A DNA stretch of 64,000 nt from contig NZ_FOWQ01000006.1 in the NCBI RefSeq assembly GCF_900115505.1, positions 62,001 to 126,000 on the forward strand, in the 5' to 3' direction. The first letter of the stretch is position 1. Each line of letters starts with the position of its first letter. The notes beneath the pieces are model-generated. The model was given only the letters and a program-made list of their open reading frames with translations, was not told where the DNA came from and did not search any database. Below, piece after piece: positions 1-8,458 of this stretch. The stretch is from Geodermatophilus dictyosporus. Lineage in GTDB: Bacteria; Actinomycetota; Actinomycetes; Mycobacteriales; Geodermatophilaceae. A program made the position numbers and the translations under genes.

Positions 1-747
1 GTGCTGCGCTGCGTGCACCCGCCCGGCGGCGCGTGCGCCCTGTTCACCGCGGTCGGCGGGGCGGCGGTGCACGACCACGGCTGGGCGTTCGTCCTGTGGC
101 CGGTCGGCGTCGACACCGTCGTGCTGCTGCTGGTGGCCGCGCTGGTGAACAACCTGACCGGCCGGCCCTACCCGCACGTGCCCGAGCCGCCGCCGCCACC
201 CGGTGCCGACGTGCCGCCCACCGAGCGGGTCGGCCTGCGCACCGAGGACGTGCGGGCGGCGATGGAACGCCTCGACCGCGGCCTCGACGTCATGCCCGGC
301 GACGTCCTCGCGCTGGTCCGCGAGGCCGAGGCGCACGCCCTGGACCGCCGGCTCGGGCAGCTGCGGGTCGGCGCGCTGATGGCCCGCGACGTCCGCACCG
401 TGCAGCCGCAGGAGACGCTCTACCGGGCGCGGATGCTGATGAACCAGCACGCGGTCAAGGCGCTGCCGGTGGTCACCGAGGACCGCCGGGTGGTCGGCAT
501 CGTGACCGTGCACGACCTGTTCAACCTCGACGTCGCGGCACTGGACCCGGTGTCGCGGGTCATGAGCAGCCCGGTCGCCACCGTCGGCGTCGACACCCCG
601 GTGTCGGAGCTGGTGGGCCTGATGGCCGACCGCGGGCTGCGGCACCTGCCCGTGGTCGGCGACGACGGCCGGCTGGCCGGGATCGTCACCCGCGCCGAGC
701 TCGTCGCCGTCCTGCACCGCGCCCTCGTGGACGCGCAGCAGGCGTAG
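1..747 (+). CDS. HPP-family membrane protein with CBS pair (5' end outside window)
   Basis: The reading frame is open from the first base, and the first ~60 residues match the C-terminal part of an HPP transmembrane domain: an HPPGGA motif, a hydrophobic helix at ~28-50, then VNNLTGR. The true start therefore lies upstream and the GTG at base 1 is only an internal codon. Two CBS domains follow, at ~125-180 (LMARDVRTV to VTVHDLF) and ~183-240 (VMSSPVATV to VTRAELV). HPP proteins are integral membrane proteins, some implicated in nitrite or anion transport. CBS pairs usually bind adenine nucleotides and gate the attached domain, so a nucleotide-regulated transporter is plausible. The stop lies 3 bp from the convergent neighbour. 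Confidence 0.85.
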   Translation: MLRCVHPPGGACALFTAVGGAAVHDHGWAFVLWPVGVDTVVLLLVAALVNNLTGRPYPHVPEPPPPPGADVPPTERVGLRTEDVRAAMERLDRGLDVMPGDVLALVREAEAHALDRRLGQLRVGALMARDVRTVQPQETLYRARMLMNQHAVKALPVVTEDRRVVGIVTVHDLFNLDVAALDPVSRVMSSPVATVGVDTPVSELVGLMADRGLRHLPVVGDDGRLAGIVTRAELVAVLHRALVDAQQA

Positions 748-750
748 GGG

Positions 751-1644
751 TCAGCCGGTGGGCTCGGCGCCCGCCTGCGGCTCGCCGCCCGACGAGCCGC
801 TCTGCCCGGAGCTGCCGCCGCCGGAGCCGGTGCCGGCGTCGGTCCCGCTGCCGGTGCCGGAGCCGGTCCCGGAGCCGGTCCCGGTGCCGGAGTCGGTGCC
901 CGGAGCGGTGCTGCCGTCGTCGTCCGTCGTGGGCGAGGACTCCGACGTCGAGGTCGCCGGCGCGTCCGTGTCGCCGTCCTCCGTGCCGTCCTCGCTGCTG
1001 TCGTCCTCGGTGCCGCTCTCCGGGGCCTCGGAGGAGCTGGGGGCCCCGGTCGTCGGGCCGGCGGGCTCGGTGCCGTCCGTGTCGTCGGAGGAGCCGTCGC
1101 CGGTGGAGGTGCCGGAGCCGGAGGAGCCGGACGTGATCTCGCCCAGCGTCGTGGAGGACGACGCGGTCTGGGCGCCCACGAGGGCCGAGACCGGCTCCTT
1201 GGAGACCAGCTCGATCCCGGTGACGATCGCCATCCCGAGCACGAAGACCCCGGCGGCGCAGGCAGCCACCCGCGGCCAGCGCACCCGCTCCAGCAGGGGT
1301 GCGCGGCGGCGCGGCTCGGGGCGGCGCGGGTCGAGGTGGGCGGGCAGGACGGCGGTGGCCGCGTCCGGACCGGTGGCCGACCGGCGGGCCAGCTGCTCGC
1401 GCGCCTTGCGCAGCTTCTCGTTGGTGCGGTTCAGCGACTCGCTGTAGAGGGCGGCGCCGACGGTGCTGACCACGCTGGCCATCGCCGCGCCGACCACCGT
1501 GCCGGCGACGCCGAAGAAGGACAGCACCACGGCGGCGGAGACGGCGGCCAGGGCGCCGGCGGCCACCTGGACGGCGCTGATCGGCGCCTTGGGCTTCTCG
1601 TCGGGGGTGGGACGGTCGGTCTGCTCGGTGCGCGGGGAGGTCAT
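751..1644 (-). CDS. membrane protein with long Ser/Thr/Gly/Asp-rich tail
   Basis: No family is recognised. The ATG at 1644 is preferred over an upstream in-frame start because it directly precedes a compact MTSPRTEQ N-terminus. Of the 297 residues, a long hydrophobic stretch lies at ~22-66, a basic linker (LRKAREQLARR) follows, and a second membrane segment sits at ~128-148. The last ~130 residues are low-complexity Ser/Thr/Gly/Asp/Glu, ending in repeated GTGSGTGS. The layout suggests a membrane anchor with an extracytoplasmic disordered stalk. Similar Ser/Thr-rich tails in actinobacteria are often O-glycosylated, which is inference here. It is convergent with the HPP/CBS gene. Confidence 0.65.
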   Translation of the reverse strand: MTSPRTEQTDRPTPDEKPKAPISAVQVAAGALAAVSAAVVLSFFGVAGTVVGAAMASVVSTVGAALYSESLNRTNEKLRKAREQLARRSATGPDAATAVLPAHLDPRRPEPRRRAPLLERVRWPRVAACAAGVFVLGMAIVTGIELVSKEPVSALVGAQTASSSTTLGEITSGSSGSGTSTGDGSSDDTDGTEPAGPTTGAPSSSEAPESGTEDDSSEDGTEDGDTDAPATSTSESSPTTDDDGSTAPGTDSGTGTGSGTGSGTGSGTDAGTGSGGGSSGQSGSSGGEPQAGAEPTG

Positions 1645-1874
1645 GGGCTCCGACGGGTCGGGTCCGGAGGACGTGCGGTCGGGGGGAGAGCCCGGCGCGA
1701 GCACGTCGTCGTGCGACCGGGCCGACCCTCCGAGCCTACGTCCGCCGGCACCGGCGTTTCGCCGCTCCCGGGCGTGGCGTCCCGCTGACCTGCAGGGACG
1801 CCGGGCTGTGACATGGCCTACGTCCCGCGGGACGGCCGCGCATACGGCGGCGCCCCGGTGGGCACCGGTTCGCG

Positions 1875-2795
1875 GTGCGCGTGACGGTGGACGGGGTCGG
1901 GGCTCTGCGGTTCGACGACGGGACGCCGGTGCGGGCCGCCTCCGGCATCGCCCCGCTGGGGGACGGGTGGCTGGTCGCGCAGGACGACGCCACGCACGCG
2001 GCCTGGCGCCGCCCCGGCTCGGTGACCCGGGTGCGGGTGCTGCCGCCGGTCGAGGGCCACGACACCTTCGCCGCGGCGCTGGGGACCAAGCACCTCAAGC
2101 CCGACCTGGAGGTCGCCTGCCCGGCGGAGGTGGACGGCGCACCGGCCGTGCTGCTGCTCGGCTCCGGGTCCACCGCCCGGCGGGTGCGCGGCGTCCTCGT
2201 GCGGCTCGAGGACGGCCGGCCGGTGTCCGTCGCCGCCGACCTCGGCGCGCTCTACGGGCGGGTCGCCGCCGTCCTCGGGGTGCCGGCGGACCAGCTCAAC
2301 CTGGAGGGCGGCAGCCGGCTCGGGGACACCGTGCGCTGGTACCAGCGCGGCAACCTGGCCGCCGGGGTGCCGTCGGCGAGCGTCGAGGTGCCGCTGGCCG
2401 GCCTGGTGGCCGCCGTCCTCGGCCGCACCGCCCCCGGGGCGGTCCCGGTGACGCGGCCGTGCCGCCACGAGCTCGGCGAGGTCGACGGGGTGGGCCTCGC
2501 CGTCACCGACGCGGTGGCGCTGCCCGACGGGCGAGAACTGCTCAGCGCGGCGGCGGAGGACACGCCCAACGCCGTCGACGACGGCCCGGTGGTCGCCACC
2601 GCCCTCGCGCTGGTCGACGGGCCGGAGGTGCTGGCCGTGGCGCGGATCCCCGAGATCGGCGGCCGGGTGCACAAGGTCGAGGGCCTCGCGCTGCGCGAGG
2701 TGCGCGGCGCGGAGGTGCACCTGCTGGCGGTGGTGGACGACGACGACCCGGACACCCCGTCGGCGGAGCTCGCCCTGCGCGCCGTCCTCGACTGA
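1875..2795 (+). CDS. uncharacterised protein, beta-propeller-like
   Basis: This is a 306-residue soluble protein with no signal peptide and no membrane segment. It contains many short beta-like repeats (DGVGALRFDDG, GLAVTDAVALPDG, EVLAVARIPEIGG) and ends in an Asp-rich strand (VVDDDDPDTPSAEL). The pattern resembles the phytase-like or DUF6910/DUF6929 group of actinobacterial proteins, but the family assignment is from memory and uncertain, and no catalytic motif can be named. GTG 1875 is used; a second GTG six bases downstream is equally possible. The gene is convergent with the SGNH hydrolase, with 21 bp between stops. Confidence 0.6.
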   Translation: MRVTVDGVGALRFDDGTPVRAASGIAPLGDGWLVAQDDATHAAWRRPGSVTRVRVLPPVEGHDTFAAALGTKHLKPDLEVACPAEVDGAPAVLLLGSGSTARRVRGVLVRLEDGRPVSVAADLGALYGRVAAVLGVPADQLNLEGGSRLGDTVRWYQRGNLAAGVPSASVEVPLAGLVAAVLGRTAPGAVPVTRPCRHELGEVDGVGLAVTDAVALPDGRELLSAAAEDTPNAVDDGPVVATALALVDGPEVLAVARIPEIGGRVHKVEGLALREVRGAEVHLLAVVDDDDPDTPSAELALRAVLD

Positions 2796-2816
2796 GGACA
2801 CGGCGCGCGGGCCGGC

Positions 2817-4889
2817 TCAGTCGTCGTCGGGTGCCGTGGGACCGGACCCCCGGCGGTGCCGCCGCCAGCCGAAGACGCCGACCGCGAACACCCACGCCCC
2901 GGCACCGAAGACCCCGAGACCCAGGCCCCAGGTGAGCCCGAAGCGGCCGAGCTGCTGCAGCGCCCACGCCGTGCCCTCGGCGCGGCAGCCGTCCGCGCCG
3001 TCGTCGTAGACGCTGCAGTCGGTCACGCCGGCGACCTCCCGGCCGGCCTCCTCCACCGTCGGGGCGTAGGGGTCGTCGGGGGCGTCGACCGCCGGGTCCG
3101 GGTTGGCCGCGCGCCAGACCTGGAAGGTGCGCAGCATGGCCGCGTGGCCGCGCTCGTTGGGGTGCAGGCTGTTGTGCGACCAGTTCACCGGGTTGAAGCG
3201 CTGCTCCGGGGCACCCCTGACCGAGCGCAGGCCGACGAAGTTGATGCCGGGGCGTCCGTCGTTGAGCGGGTCGCACAGCTGGAGGTGGGCGTCCCGGAGG
3301 GCGTTGCGCATCCCCTCGAGGTAGTGGAAGCCGACCTCGTCCGCGGCCGCGCGGATGCGGCCGTTGAGGGCGTTGAGGAACTGCGTGATGAACGTGCGTT
3401 CCTCGTCCTCCAGGGCCACGTCGTCGCACGGCAGGCTGGTGCCCGACCGGTCCCGCGCGGCGATCGGCGAGGGGTAGGGGACGACGACCACGGGGACCCC
3501 GGCGAACGCCTCCCGCACCTCGGCGTAGGTCCGCCGCAGCTCGCGCTCGACCTCGTCCAGCCCGGCGAGCCAGGTGTCGCGCTCGGTGCTGCAGTCGCCC
3601 GGGGCCAGGCACATCAGGCCGATCGTCGAGAACCCGGCGTCGTTCCCGCCGATGCTCAGGACGACCAGGCCCGGCCGGTAGCCGCCCCGGTGCCTGGCGT
3701 ACTGGGCCAGCTGCGTGTCCAGCCCGGCGGTGAGGTGCTCCTGCTCGCTGAGCTCCGGCGCCGGGGTTGCCGCGACGTCCGGCGGCGTCCCCGGGAGCGC
3801 CTCGGCTCGGGCGCGGACGTTGTAGGTGTCCGCGCCCGAGCAGGCGAGGAGGTCCAGCCCGCCGAAGTGCGGTTCCTGCGCCGCCAGCACGGCCCAGGCG
3901 GTGGGCGCCCGGCGACAGGTGTTGCCGCCGCCCTCGTCGGTCTCCGCGAAGAAGGTCGACGCGCCCTCTCCGGACATGTAGGAGTCGCCGAGCGCGACCA
4001 GGACGTCGTCCCTGCCCGCGGGGTGGTCCGGGGCGGCCTCCTGCCTCGGGGTGACGCCCATGAGGGCGATCACCGCGAGCACGACGACGATGTCGGCCTG
4101 GGTGGAGGAGGCGAGGGCGACCACCAGGCCGGTCAGGACCGCCAGTCCCACCAGCGCCCAGGCGGATCCCGCGGTCAGCCAGGTGACCAGCACGCCGACG
4201 GCGACGACCGCCGCGCCGGACCCCACGGCGAGCAGGCGGGACGTGCCCGCGCCCGGCCCCTGCAGGCTCCCGATCGCCGCCTCCGACGCCAGCGACACCC
4301 CGGCCGGCAGGCAGAGCAGCGCGACGACCGCGAGACCGGCCGCCACCCACCGGGTCCAGGTCGGCCCCCCGAGCGCGAGGACGGCGGCGCTCCCCAGGAA
4401 CGCCACGGCCCCCGAGCCGAGGAGCACCCGGCGCAGCAGCCGCCGCGGACGGCCGTCGGCGACCTGCTGCCGGAGCGCGGCGATCAGCGACCCCGCGAAC
4501 AGGTAGCCGCCCACCAGGGAGAGGAAGAGGAGGGTCCCGCCGGGCAGGTCGGGGAACCACCGCGGGCCGGCCAGGCCGACCACCGCGCAGCCCACCGCGA
4601 CGGCGGCGACCCCCGCCAGCCAGAGCGGGTGCGGTGCCCACGCCCGCCCGTCGAGCGAGTCGGCGTACTGGCCGCGGACCCACACCGTCGCCAGGACGGC
4701 GAACAGCACGAACGCGACGACGACCAGGGGTCTGGCCGCCTCGGCCCGGGCGCTGACCAGCAGGAGTCCCAGGCCGGCGAGGAACGCGACCGTCCGCCGC
4801 CACTGCAGCCGCGAGACCCGCGGTCCCGCCGCCGTGCCGCCCGCGGACGTCGTCGTCCCCGCCACCGCTGTGCCGACCCCGACGGACAC
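2817..4889 (-). CDS. membrane-anchored SGNH/GDSL-type hydrolase
   Basis: This 690-residue protein joins an N-terminal membrane region (roughly eight hydrophobic segments over residues 33-280) to an SGNH hydrolase domain (~290-600) and a final membrane helix near the C-terminus. Block I is VALGDSYMSGEGA with the nucleophile Ser303, block III is LSIGGNDAGF with the oxyanion Gly and Asn, and block V is SLHPNERGHA with the catalytic His. The family hydrolyses esters or O-acyl groups on lipids or polysaccharides. The hydrolase domain lies between membrane segments, so it is probably displayed outside the cell. The substrate is unknown. It is transcribed alone, with tRNA-Leu upstream on the same strand. 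Confidence 0.85.
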   Translation of the reverse strand: MSVGVGTAVAGTTTSAGGTAAGPRVSRLQWRRTVAFLAGLGLLLVSARAEAARPLVVVAFVLFAVLATVWVRGQYADSLDGRAWAPHPLWLAGVAAVAVGCAVVGLAGPRWFPDLPGGTLLFLSLVGGYLFAGSLIAALRQQVADGRPRRLLRRVLLGSGAVAFLGSAAVLALGGPTWTRWVAAGLAVVALLCLPAGVSLASEAAIGSLQGPGAGTSRLLAVGSGAAVVAVGVLVTWLTAGSAWALVGLAVLTGLVVALASSTQADIVVVLAVIALMGVTPRQEAAPDHPAGRDDVLVALGDSYMSGEGASTFFAETDEGGGNTCRRAPTAWAVLAAQEPHFGGLDLLACSGADTYNVRARAEALPGTPPDVAATPAPELSEQEHLTAGLDTQLAQYARHRGGYRPGLVVLSIGGNDAGFSTIGLMCLAPGDCSTERDTWLAGLDEVERELRRTYAEVREAFAGVPVVVVPYPSPIAARDRSGTSLPCDDVALEDEERTFITQFLNALNGRIRAAADEVGFHYLEGMRNALRDAHLQLCDPLNDGRPGINFVGLRSVRGAPEQRFNPVNWSHNSLHPNERGHAAMLRTFQVWRAANPDPAVDAPDDPYAPTVEEAGREVAGVTDCSVYDDGADGCRAEGTAWALQQLGRFGLTWGLGLGVFGAGAWVFAVGVFGWRRHRRGSGPTAPDDD

Positions 4890-4981
4890 GGGTCCCCCCT
4901 CGGCCCGCGACCGCCGCGCTGCAGGGCGGGGCGGGCGGAGCGCAGGCTAGGACCGGTCCGGGAGGGCCGACAAGACGGTCC

Positions 4982-5042
4982 GTCCCCGGCGTGCCCGCGC
5001 CCGGCGGGTCCCCGGCGAGTCCCCGGCGTGCCCGCGCCCGGC
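4982..5042. repeat. 24-bp direct repeat beside tRNA-Leu
   Basis: Two identical 24-bp copies occupy 4982-5005 and 5019-5042. Each starts GTCCCCGGCGTGCC, and a shorter GTCCCCGGCGA copy sits between them. They lie in the non-coding gap just 3' of the tRNA-Leu gene. Nothing matches the tRNA 3' end, so this is not an attachment-site duplication. It looks like local slippage duplication in GC-rich spacer. Confidence 0.8.
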
Positions 5043-5054
5043 CGGTGGCTCGTG

Positions 5055-5135
5055 TGCGGGAGGCGGGAGTCGAACCCGCACGCCCGAGGGCACCAGATCC
5101 TAAGTCTGGCGTGGCTGCCGTTACACCACTCCCGC
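5055..5135 (-). tRNA. tRNA-Leu (anticodon UAG)
   Basis: On the minus strand the acceptor stem GCGGGAG (from 5135) pairs with CTCCCGC, followed by discriminator A at 5055. The anticodon arm is CCAGA-CTTAGGA-TCTGG, giving anticodon UAG, which reads CUA/CUN leucine codons. The T arm is GCGGG-TTCGACT-CCCGC. A long variable arm (GCCC-TC-GGGC) between the anticodon and T arms marks a class II tRNA, as expected for leucine. The CCA end is not encoded. Confidence 0.95.
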
Positions 5136-5226
5136 GTGGCCGCCGAGTGTAGGTGCGGTCGCCCGGCCGGGTGCCCCGGACCGGCCGGGACGGGCCGGTC
5201 GGCGCGGTGTCTGGCAGGCTGTCGCC

Positions 5227-5487
5227 GTGCCTCGCGACCCACGAGAGATCCAGCTGGAGATCGACGCCGCCCGCGAGTCGCTGGCGGCCACCCTGGACCA
5301 GCTCGCCTTCCGGGGCAGCCCGACCCGCCTCAAGGCCCAGGGCCAGGCCGCGGTCGTCCGCTTCCTGCAGTCGCCCGCGGGCAAGGCCGCGATGGGCGGC
5401 CTGGGCCTGCTCGCGACCCTGACCGTGGTGCAGAAGGTCCGGCACCGCCGGAACGCCGGCCGCCGGGTGCAGCGCCGGAAGCGCTGA
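5227..5487 (+). CDS. DUF3618 domain-containing protein
   Basis: This 86-residue protein starts at GTG 5227. The N-terminal RDPREIQLEIDAARESLAA followed by TLDQL is the signature of DUF3618, a small actinobacterial family often found with DUF4235 or phage-holin-like membrane proteins. One short hydrophobic segment (~58-72, MGGLGLLATLTVV) is followed by a strongly basic tail (RHRRNAGRRVQRRKR). It is probably a small membrane-associated protein of unknown function. A DUF427 gene follows 7 bp downstream on the same strand. Confidence 0.8.
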   Translation: MPRDPREIQLEIDAARESLAATLDQLAFRGSPTRLKAQGQAAVVRFLQSPAGKAAMGGLGLLATLTVVQKVRHRRNAGRRVQRRKR

Positions 5488-5494
5488 CGCGCCC

Positions 5495-5992
5495 GTGCGG
5501 CCGCCGCGTCGCGACCCGGTGGGGCCGGGGCAGGAGTCGGTCTGGGACTACCCCCGCCCGCCCTCGGCCGAGGTGACGCCCCGCCGCGTCGTCGTCGAGC
5601 TCGGCGGCCGGGCGGTCGCCGCGACCGACCGGGCGGTGCGGGTCTGCGAGACCAGTCACCCGCCCGTCTACTACGTGCCCCGGGAGGACGTCGCCGACGG
5701 CGTGCTCGAGCGCGCGGCCGGCGCGTCGTGGTGCGAGTGGAAGGGCGCGGCCACCTACTGGGACGCCGTCGTCGACGGCCGCCGGTACCCCGCGGTGGCC
5801 TGGTCCTACGAGCAGCCCACCGCCGGCTACGAGCACCTGCGCTCGGCGGTGGCGTTCTACCCGAGCAAGGTGGACCGGGCGCTGGTCGACGGCGAGCAGG
5901 TGCGCGCCCAGGCCGGGGACTTCTACGGCGGCTGGATCACCGGCGACGTCGTCGGCCCCTTCAAGGGGGAGCCGGGCACGCTGGGCTGGTGA
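5495..5992 (+). CDS. DUF427 domain-containing protein
   Basis: This 165-residue protein has the diagnostic features of DUF427: ESVWDYPRPP near the N-terminus, VCETSHPPVYYVPREDV, WCEWKGAATYWDAV, and the C-terminal AFYPSKVD to GDFYGGWITGDVVGPFKG. The fold is a small beta-rich barrel with an unknown biochemical role. GTG 5495 follows the DUF3618 stop by 7 bp, so the two are likely co-transcribed. Its stop and that of the convergent TetR gene form a TGAGGCCTCA palindrome (5990-5999). Confidence 0.88.
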   Translation: MRPPRRDPVGPGQESVWDYPRPPSAEVTPRRVVVELGGRAVAATDRAVRVCETSHPPVYYVPREDVADGVLERAAGASWCEWKGAATYWDAVVDGRRYPAVAWSYEQPTAGYEHLRSAVAFYPSKVDRALVDGEQVRAQAGDFYGGWITGDVVGPFKGEPGTLGW

Positions 5993-5996
5993 GGCC

Positions 5997-6614
5997 TCAG
6001 CGGGTGCCGCGGACCAGCGGGAGCACCACCGTCTGGAGCACCTCGTCGGCGTAGGCGGTGTCCACCGGCTCGCGGGTGACCAGCCAGCGCTGCACGAACA
6101 GCGCCGTGGTGGCCTCGGCGGGGATCGACTGCGGCAGCCCCGGGCCGACCTCCCCGCGCGCCTGCGCCCGCTCCCAGGTCTGGTCGTAGGCCCGCCGCCA
6201 CACCGCCAGCGGACCCTCGCGGAAGGCCACGGCCAGGGCCTCCTCGTGCTGCATCGCCGCCAGCAGCGAGCGGGTGGCCGCCCCGACGGGGCTGGCCATC
6301 ATCTCCACCATCCGGTGCACCAGGGAGCGGAGGTCGCCCTCCAGGGAGCCGGTGTCGGCGGTGACCGTCCACGCCCGGTTGACCTCGGAGACGGTGTCGA
6401 CGACGAGGTCCTGCTTGGTGCGCCACCGGCGGTAGATCGTCGCCTTGCCGACGCCGGCCTCGGCTGCGACGGCGTCCATGGTCAGCGCGCCGTAGCCCAC
6501 CTCGCCGAGCAGCCGCAGGATGGCCGCCCGGATGACGTCGTCCCGGCTGGGGTCGCGTGGCCGTCCACCCCTGCCGGCGCGGGGAGGCTGCTCGGCGATG
6601 ACTGCGGCTACCAT
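5997..6614 (-). CDS. TetR/AcrR family transcriptional regulator
   Basis: This 205-residue regulator begins with a basic GRGGRPRDPSRDDV arm. A TetR helix-turn-helix follows at ~25-70 (ILRLLGEVGYGALTMDAVAA, GVGKATIYRRW). The C-terminal ligand-binding part (~85-205) resembles the TetR_C_11-like group, with PVGAATRSLLAAM and ALFVQRWLVTREP. Family members repress nearby genes and release DNA on ligand binding. The ligand and targets are unknown, since its neighbours (DUF427, convergent; an EAL protein, divergent) give no clear clue. It could control the divergent gene across the 135-bp gap. Confidence 0.88.
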   Translation of the reverse strand: MVAAVIAEQPPRAGRGGRPRDPSRDDVIRAAILRLLGEVGYGALTMDAVAAEAGVGKATIYRRWRTKQDLVVDTVSEVNRAWTVTADTGSLEGDLRSLVHRMVEMMASPVGAATRSLLAAMQHEEALAVAFREGPLAVWRRAYDQTWERAQARGEVGPGLPQSIPAEATTALFVQRWLVTREPVDTAYADEVLQTVVLPLVRGTR

Positions 6615-6749
6615 GCGCGCACCCTAGAGCCTGTAACCTCGGCGGGCGGGCGTCCGCTGCGCGGCACGGGCACCGGTCCGTCCCGATCCGGGGGCCGCCG
6701 CCCGCGCGCCTGACCCGGCCGGCCGGCCCGGTCGGCGATCCTGCTCGGC

Positions 6750-7841
6750 GTGGCGAGCACGATCGGCGCGGTGCGGCGGCGCGAGGAGTGGCCCCTGCCG
6801 GAGGCCGCGACCCGGGTGCTGCTGGCGTCCGCGGAGGAGCAGGTGCTCCCCGCCGTGGCGGCCGTCGCCCGCTCGGTGGGCCTGTCGGTGTTCGCCGCCC
6901 CCGGCCTGCTCGACCTCTCCGACGAGCGCGACGGCGTGGGCGTCGAGCTGTTCTTCGACCGGCTCTCCCGCGCGCTGACCGGCGCCGAGGCCGAGGCGGT
7001 GCGGGTGGCCACGGACCCGGCCGACGAGTACACCGCGCTGTCGATCGGCCTGCTCACCGCGCCGTCGCTGGCGCAGGAGCTGGCCCGCCGGGGCGTCACC
7101 GCCGAGGTCGGCGTGCTGGCCGAGGCCGAGCTGTGGTCGGCCTACCAGCCGATCGTGGCGCTGGCCGACCGGGCCGTCGTCGCGCACGAGGCACTGCTGC
7201 GCGGGGACTCCGACGGCCGGACCGTCGACGGCGGCGACCTGTTCTTCGTCGCCGACTCCGCCGGCTGGCTGCCGCGGCTGGACCGGGTGGGCCGCGAGTG
7301 CGCCGTCGCCGGTGCCGCGAGCTGGCTGGGTGGGGCCGACCTGTTCGTCAACACCCACCCGACCTCGGTGCTGCGCCCCGACGCCGACCTCGCCAGCACC
7401 GTCGAGGCGCTCGAGCTCGCCGGACTCCAGCCGCGGCAGCTGGTGCTCGAGGTCGGGGAGCGGGCCGCCGTCACCGACCGCGGGCACCTGCTCGCCGTCC
7501 TGGAGTCCTACCGGGACCGCGGCTGGCGGGTGGCCCTCGACGAGGTGGCCGCCGGCTGGTCGAGCCGCTCGCTGCTCGACGTCGTCCGGCCCGACGTGGT
7601 CAAGCTCGGCCGCGCGCTGGTGTCCGCGCTGCCCGACGACGGCGCCCGCGCCGTGGTGCGCACGGTGACCGAGCACGCGCACCGGCTCGGCGCGGTGGTG
7701 GTGGCCGAGGGCGTGGAGACCGAGCAGGCGGCCGAGCAGGTGGCCGCGCTCGGCGCCGACCTCGCCCAGGGCTGGCTGTTCGGCAGGCCCGTCGCGCCGC
7801 TGGTGGGCGCCGGGGAGCTCAGTCCAGTCCCCACCCGGTGA
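6750..7841 (+). CDS. degenerate EAL-domain protein
   Basis: This 363-residue protein has an unassigned N-terminal ~125 residues and an EAL-type domain at ~128-350. Recognisable EAL positions are Glu147 (HEALLRG), Asn201 (FVNTHP), Glu234 (LEVGE), Lys285 (DVVKL), Glu320/Glu323 (AEGVETEQ) and Gln340 (AQGWLFGRP). The metal-binding DDFGTG loop is replaced by DEVAAG (264-269), losing the second Asp and the FGT turn. EAL domains hydrolyse cyclic-di-GMP. With this loop altered, activity is probably weak or absent and the protein may only bind c-di-GMP or a partner, which is inference. Its last 23 bases overlap the convergent phosphatase gene. Confidence 0.82.
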   Translation: MASTIGAVRRREEWPLPEAATRVLLASAEEQVLPAVAAVARSVGLSVFAAPGLLDLSDERDGVGVELFFDRLSRALTGAEAEAVRVATDPADEYTALSIGLLTAPSLAQELARRGVTAEVGVLAEAELWSAYQPIVALADRAVVAHEALLRGDSDGRTVDGGDLFFVADSAGWLPRLDRVGRECAVAGAASWLGGADLFVNTHPTSVLRPDADLASTVEALELAGLQPRQLVLEVGERAAVTDRGHLLAVLESYRDRGWRVALDEVAAGWSSRSLLDVVRPDVVKLGRALVSALPDDGARAVVRTVTEHAHRLGAVVVAEGVETEQAAEQVAALGADLAQGWLFGRPVAPLVGAGELSPVPTR

Positions 7842-8400
7842 GCACCGGGCGGCCGTGCTCGTGCCCGAGCACGCCGTAGGCGCCGGCCGGCAGGGCGAAC
7901 AGCGCACCGGCCTCGGGCCCGAGCCCGAGCCAGCGGGCGGTGAGCACCCGCAGCACGTGCCCGTGGGCCACGAGGGCGACGTCGCCGTCGTCGAGCAGCT
8001 CCCCGGCCCGGCCGAGCACCCCGTCCACCCGCCGGCCGACGTCGGCCAGCGTCTCGCCCGGCGTCCGCCCCGGGACGACGGGGTCGCGCCACACCGACCA
8101 CGGGCGGCCCAGCTCCTCGCTGATCTCCGCGGTCGTGCGTCCCTCGTAGCCGCCGTAGTCGAGCTCGACGAGGTCCTCGTCGACCCCGGTGGCGGTCAGC
8201 CCGGCCAGCTCCGCCGTCCGCCGGGCCCGCTCGCGGGGGCTGACCCAGACGGCGGCGAAGCGCCGGCGGCCCAGCACCGGCGCCAGCTCGCGCGCCCGCC
8301 GCTCGCCCTCCGGCAGCAGCGGCAGGTCGGTGACCCCGGTGTGCTGGCCGCTGAGGCTCCACTCGGTCTCTCCGTGCCGGAGCACGACGATCTCGCCCAT
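7819..8400 (-). CDS. histidine phosphatase family protein
   Basis: This is a 193-residue phosphoglycerate-mutase-like phosphatase. Near the N-terminus VLRHGETEW carries the phospho-accepting His in the RHG motif. [13 protein letters not shown] supplies the second Arg, and the C-terminal [11 protein letters not shown] holds the second catalytic His. The ATG at 8400 is chosen because it directly precedes EIVVLRHGE, although the frame is open further upstream. The substrate could be a sugar phosphate or a similar small metabolite. A divergent aldo/keto reductase begins 58 bp away, and the 3' end overlaps the EAL gene by 23 bp. Confidence 0.9.
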   Translation of the reverse strand: MGEIVVLRHGETEWSLSGQHTGVTDLPLLPEGERRARELAPVLGRRRFAAVWVSPRERARRTAELAGLTATGVDEDLVELDYGGYEGRTTAEISEELGRPWSVWRDPVVPGRTPGETLADVGRRVDGVLGRAGELLDDGDVALVAHGHVLRVLTARWLGLGPEAGALFALPAGAYGVLGHEHGRPVLTGWGLD

Positions 8401-8458
8401 CGGCCCATCGAACACGCTGCGGGGAACACGCGCGCGGGTTCTCGTGCTGGCCGGTGAC

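Noticed and set aside
1-747. GTG at base 1 as the true start of the HPP/CBS protein
   Set aside because: The first residues lie in the middle of an HPP transmembrane domain, so the gene is cut by the window edge.
751-1140. Repetitive GGTGCCGGAGCCGGT sequence as a repeat element
   Set aside because: It encodes the GTGSGTGS tail of a membrane protein and is codon-level low complexity, not a mobile repeat.
2542-5445. A 967-codon minus-strand open frame over the SGNH hydrolase and tRNA
   Set aside because: It crosses a tRNA gene and is low-complexity Arg/Gly/Pro text in another frame of the real hydrolase gene.
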